Shown piece by piece: positions 62,001 to 64,000 of a DNA stretch of 64,000 nt (its first letter is position 1; every line of letters starts with the position of its first letter). Position numbers and translations under genes: made by a program. Origin of the DNA: Membranipora membranacea (lineage: Eukaryota; Bryozoa; Gymnolaemata; Cheilostomatida; Membraniporidae). The notes beneath the pieces were generated by a model. The model had not been told where the DNA came from, made no database searches, and saw only the letters and a program-made list of their open reading frames with translations. The stretch covers positions 139,501 through 203,500 of the forward strand of contig OU612074.1 in assembly GCA_914767715.1 (NCBI GenBank). Direction: 5' to 3'.

Positions 62001-64000
62001 TGCCCATAAATTTCCATTTAATACTTTAAAAAATCCATATTTTTGAGTAAAATAGCCAAGAAAACTGTCAATCTTTTCACTAATGCACATACTCCATTTT
62101 TGACACTAATGGTTGAATCCTTAATTGAAGATCACCAGAAATTAATTGTTAGGAATTTTCTTACTAATAGCATATTATGTAATTAACACTGCAAGTTTCT
62201 CCATACCACAAAAAGTAAGGTGTAACTTGTTCCACTAGCTTTTGTAACAGAGTTTTGTAAGATTATAATCGTTGGTTGAGTCAGTTTTTTTTTATTCTGG
62301 AATACATGATATGGTTATTGCTCTTATCCCCTCAGCACCACCGCCACCATCTGATTACAGCAATTGCTCTGGTATGTTGGAGAGTGTTTACTACAAGATA
62401 TTAATGAGAAAGTTCCCTCATCGAATACATTTCCTCTGTTTACACAAGACAGAACTCCAAGTACCCTGGGGGGGGGGGCAGTATACACAGAAGGAAAATA
62501 CCCATTTGGCGTAGGCTTGAGATAGGTTGCTCAACCTTATTACTTAATATATACCTTGCACCTTTAATCCTTAAAATCGGTCATAGCTAGCTGCGTTAAT
62601 TCACTCCTTAAAATCGGTCATAGCTAGCTGCGTTAATTCACTCCTTAAAATCGGTCATAGCTAGCTGCGTTAATTCACTCCTTAAAATCGGTCATAGCTA
62701 GCTGCGTTAATTCACTCCTTAAAATCTGTTATAGCTAGCTGCGTTAATTCACTCCTTAAAATCGGTCATAGCTAGCTGCGTTAATTCACTCCAAAATAAC
62801 AACGAAATTAAACACTAGCTAATATTTACCCGTAAAGAACTCCCATAAACATATAAATATTGATAGCTGATTTTGTATTTTTGTATGTTTATAGGTATTT
62901 ATATTTAGATTGTTTATGATATGACTGTCTATCTGGCTATGTGGCTGTTTCAATATTCAATGATGTTCCAGACGCAGGGTCAGCGCAATTTGTGCAAAAG
63001 ATCAACAAATGTTTTATATTGTTCGTCCCTTATTCTATACTCAACACAACCTGTTGTTTTAGCTGTGACGATGAGGAGGATACACTATTACCCTCTATAG
63101 GTTTCTGTAAGCTGACAGTGCCTCAAACTCCAGCCAGAAAAAGACGAGCCTCTGCCAGTCCAGCTCCTACTCCAGCCTCCATAATAAGGTAAGAATATGT
63201 CGCAAGCTTTATTACCCAATTATTTATTAACATTAACATTATTATTAATTTTTAATTTTTACCTGGCCTCACTACCTGGCCTCACTACGTAAAGTTTTAC
63301 AGACCAGAAATGAAGGGCACATTATTTCTCCCATTAAGGCTCAAACATAGATCTATTAGATAATAGTCGGTTTTAACGGAAATTGTCTTTCTGGTGCCTA
63401 GTACTTTCCTGCTCATTTGGAGAATGTCAAAACTACAGTAAGCTTTACTGATTTTACCCCAAAAATAATCACAGCTACAGCACATCTCTCTTGTAGCTGC
63501 GACCACATCAAGTGTCATTACCCCCTGTTTTCCAGGCACAAATCACTCCCAACAAGTCCTTATCCATCTGGCTGAGTGGCTAAGTGCCTCACTTTTCAAG
63601 CAGTTTTGACGTTTTTCCTTGTTTTAGGTAACCTATTTATTATTGTGGTATTGTGGTGGGTACTAGCATCTGCATTGGCCTAAATCTGGGTTCAGTCTCA
63701 CTGTGAAGATTTAGGACCGCAGATTACGCCCGCCGAGCATCTCCTATCATGATGAGGCACAAAGATCCTAACATGTCAACTTTTGATAGTTTCTTGTATT
63801 CAGCTTCTTGAGACTTTGTTTTTTATATAAAAAAAGTTCAACGGATTTGCGAGATATTTCATTTAAATCAATTGCTTAATCTCGCAAAAAATGTGTCTTG
63901 TTTCATAGAGCCGGAACACCTGTCAAGGAGGAGAAAGAGGAACCCACCTCGAAGAAAATAAAAACTAAGACTCCTGTAAACAAAGCAAGAAAAAGTAAAC
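44009..64000 (+). CDS. MORC-family CW zinc-finger protein with degenerate ATPase motifs (3' end beyond window)
   Basis: MORC proteins are GHKL ATPases that compact chromatin and silence genes. Exons: 44009-44110 (ATG), 44767-44890, 45303-45502, 46747-46885, 47701-47779, 51254-51403, 56633-56764, 57742-57812, 60429-60617, 63063-63188 and 63909-64000+. Phases agree except that an exon may be missing between 56764 and 57742. Landmarks: LEYILEHGPLKASKRFVKLL and HEVLLMVPMKR (the MORC KYSPF...FNLK region), LKVSVDGNDIHGK (the HGHKV strand), YRACILMYKDGRLVK (S5 strand), then the CW finger WAQCKDCMKWRL with later Cys in DRKCTVFN and the following exon's SCDDEE, and a basic tail (PARKRRAS) like a nuclear signal. 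The catalytic N-box (ELxDNxxD) is replaced by EAVVDILDYF, no DDGxGM box is visible, and the HNKQDF lysine motif is absent. MORC2-like order; exact paralogue unknown. Head-to-head with exportin-5. Confidence 0.8.
44152..44392. mobile_element. MITE family A, copy 2
   Basis: Inverted ends gggggtctttcaattagaaa and ttctaattgaaagaccccc, same interior as 3495-3751. The right end runs into a poly-C tract (to 44400). Lies 42 bases after the first MORC-like exon's donor. Confidence 0.88.
46069..46577. mobile_element. MITE family C, long copy in a MORC intron
   Basis: Inverted ends tagacagttttctgagctct and aagaaaactgtcta, with an interior shared with 39459-39916, including a second inverted pair (ctgaaagagagtcatcttg and its partner). 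TA dinucleotides flank it. 509 bp. Confidence 0.9.
47780..51253. other. Intron, no recognised feature
   Basis: 3.5-kb intron of the MORC-like gene. Open frames here are short and show no domain; a short GT run lies near 50368-50381. No transposon ends were recognised. Confidence 0.5.
51840..52079. repeat. Two tandem duplications
   Basis: A unit of roughly 60 bases containing gagagatctgagttattacc occurs twice between about 51850 and 51950. A unit of roughly 40 bases containing ggtaccaatggttgccacag occurs twice between about 52003 and 52079. Both are nearly identical copies, so recent. Confidence 0.8.
52634..52901. repeat. Foldback element with about 80-bp arms
   Basis: The left arm begins aataggtaacttcgcgccct. 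The right arm ends with its complement, aagttacctatt, and the shared inner part is tggggaaatccaactgaat. A non-coding MITE-like element just upstream of the LINE in the same intron. Confidence 0.85.
52945..54470 (+). mobile_element. LINE (CPSGR family), best-preserved copy
   Basis: Reverse transcriptase continuous over 353 codons at 53279-54340: LDFSSAFNTINV, NTGTPQGSVLSPLLFSIYTD, IKYADDTCIIG, LGIMLDQKLRFEEHI, and the end KCPSGRYRAIKHRSALGKDC. Upstream (52945-53278) the same protein is readable (LRSLNPRKGAGTNGIIPKV, KQYRPIALTSCLCKIMERL) but holds a TAG and a frameshift near 53278. The 3' end finishes in (CAAT)n at about 54448-54465. 5'-truncated, no endonuclease. In a MORC intron, same strand. 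Confidence 0.9.
54471..55417. other. Intron, no recognised feature
   Basis: AT-rich intronic sequence between the LINE and the 18-bp satellite; nothing supported. Confidence 0.5.
55418..56112. repeat. 18-bp satellite, about 38 copies
   Basis: Highly uniform units of aaggccagcatactatat, with a few units ending atag (both edges and near 55930 and 56080) and one atac (near 55595). Because 18 is a multiple of three, all frames without a stop stay open on both strands (RPAYYI and YSMLAL repeats); these are not genes. Intronic in the MORC-like gene. Confidence 0.95.
57813..60428. other. Intron, no recognised gene
   Basis: 2.6-kb MORC intron. Contains a short purine-rich run near 58133-58155 and a hairpin at 58813-58848 (ccaaggagtaa facing ttactccttgg). 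Open frames show no domain. Confidence 0.5.
61322..61681. mobile_element. TIR element carrying a tRNA-like insert
   Basis: The ends taccgtaatccctcacctat and ataggtgagggattacggta form about 21-bp inverted repeats. 360 bp, non-coding except for a tRNA-like stretch on the minus strand. In a MORC intron (60618-63062). Confidence 0.85.
61481..61556 (-). tRNA. tRNA-Thr(UGU)-like sequence (degraded, inside a transposon)
   Basis: Minus strand: box A tagctcagtggtagagc, anticodon loop cttgtaa (anticodon TGT), box B gttcgtacc close to the GTTCGAATC consensus. The anticodon stem does not pair well and the acceptor stem is unclear, so it is probably a transposon-borne tRNA pseudogene or SINE head rather than a working tRNA. 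Confidence 0.5.
62559..62793. repeat. 37-bp tandem repeat, about 6 copies
   Basis: Near-identical units of ccttaaaatcggtcatagct plus agctgcgttaattcact, the fifth with two changes. In a MORC intron. Confidence 0.95.
63560..63735 (+). mobile_element. Possible tRNA-derived SINE
   Basis: tggctgagtggctaagtgcc resembles a Pol III A box (Leu/Ser-type tRNA). A possible B box, gggttcagtctc, lies about 120 bases later, too far for a plain tRNA. Weak call; in the last visible MORC intron. Confidence 0.35.

Noticed and set aside
62335-62385. Possible MORC exon (SAPPPPSDYSNCSG)
   Set aside because: Inserting it between 60617 and 63063 introduces a TGA in the required phase; the flanking exons already join in phase.

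Overview
The window is animal nuclear DNA. It is AT-rich, and its genes are split into many short exons with GT-AG introns. It holds non-LTR retrotransposon remains, several families of small inverted-repeat (MITE-like) elements, and many minisatellites. Nothing in it looks bacterial or organellar. The gene set (exportin-5, a MORC-family CW protein, a chain of von Willebrand factor C domains, a leishmanolysin-type peptidase, a PLK4-like kinase fragment) is metazoan. Divergence from the human proteins suggests an early-branching or fast-evolving animal, perhaps a sponge, but the species cannot be fixed from the sequence.

Left part (1-22300), plus strand. Exons of a leishmanolysin-like zinc peptidase (767-4248) are followed by a small B-box/coiled-coil gene (4426-8351). 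The big intron of that gene holds a hAT-like MITE split by a LINE. Next is a decayed PLK4-like kinase fragment (8820-10274), then exons encoding G-[YF]-[DN]-x-x pentapeptide repeats (11265-13480), then a chain of about ten VWC domains (13842-19676). A LINE (20690-22290) disrupted by a TTAA-flanked MITE separates this from the next gene.

Middle (22471-38423), minus strand. This is an essentially complete exportin-5 gene of about 27 exons, from a start codon at 38421-38423 to a stop at 22471-22473. Exportin-5 carries pre-microRNA hairpins out of the nucleus with RanGTP. Its introns hold two further LINE fragments, a tRNA-derived SINE and two MITEs. Two or three of its exon ends are overgrown by minisatellites that copy the splice donor itself.

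Right part (38424-64000). About 5.6 kb of mobile-element debris and hairpins separates exportin-5 from a head-to-head MORC-family gene (44009 to beyond the window end, plus strand). The MORC gene keeps the transducer/S5 fold and a CW zinc finger, but the ATPase motifs look lost. Its introns hold a LINE (52945-54470), an 18-bp satellite of about 38 copies (55418-56112), and a TIR element carrying a tRNA-Thr-like sequence (61322-61681).

Two patterns run through the window. First, tandem arrays repeatedly start exactly at exon/donor boundaries, so each repeat unit carries a spare 5' splice site. Second, single-base frameshifts or isolated in-frame stops occur in otherwise conserved exons of at least four genes. 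That means either uncorrected consensus errors or widespread decay, and raw-read checking would decide. All exon boundaries were read by eye from splice consensus, phase and family resemblance; none was confirmed by alignment or transcripts.
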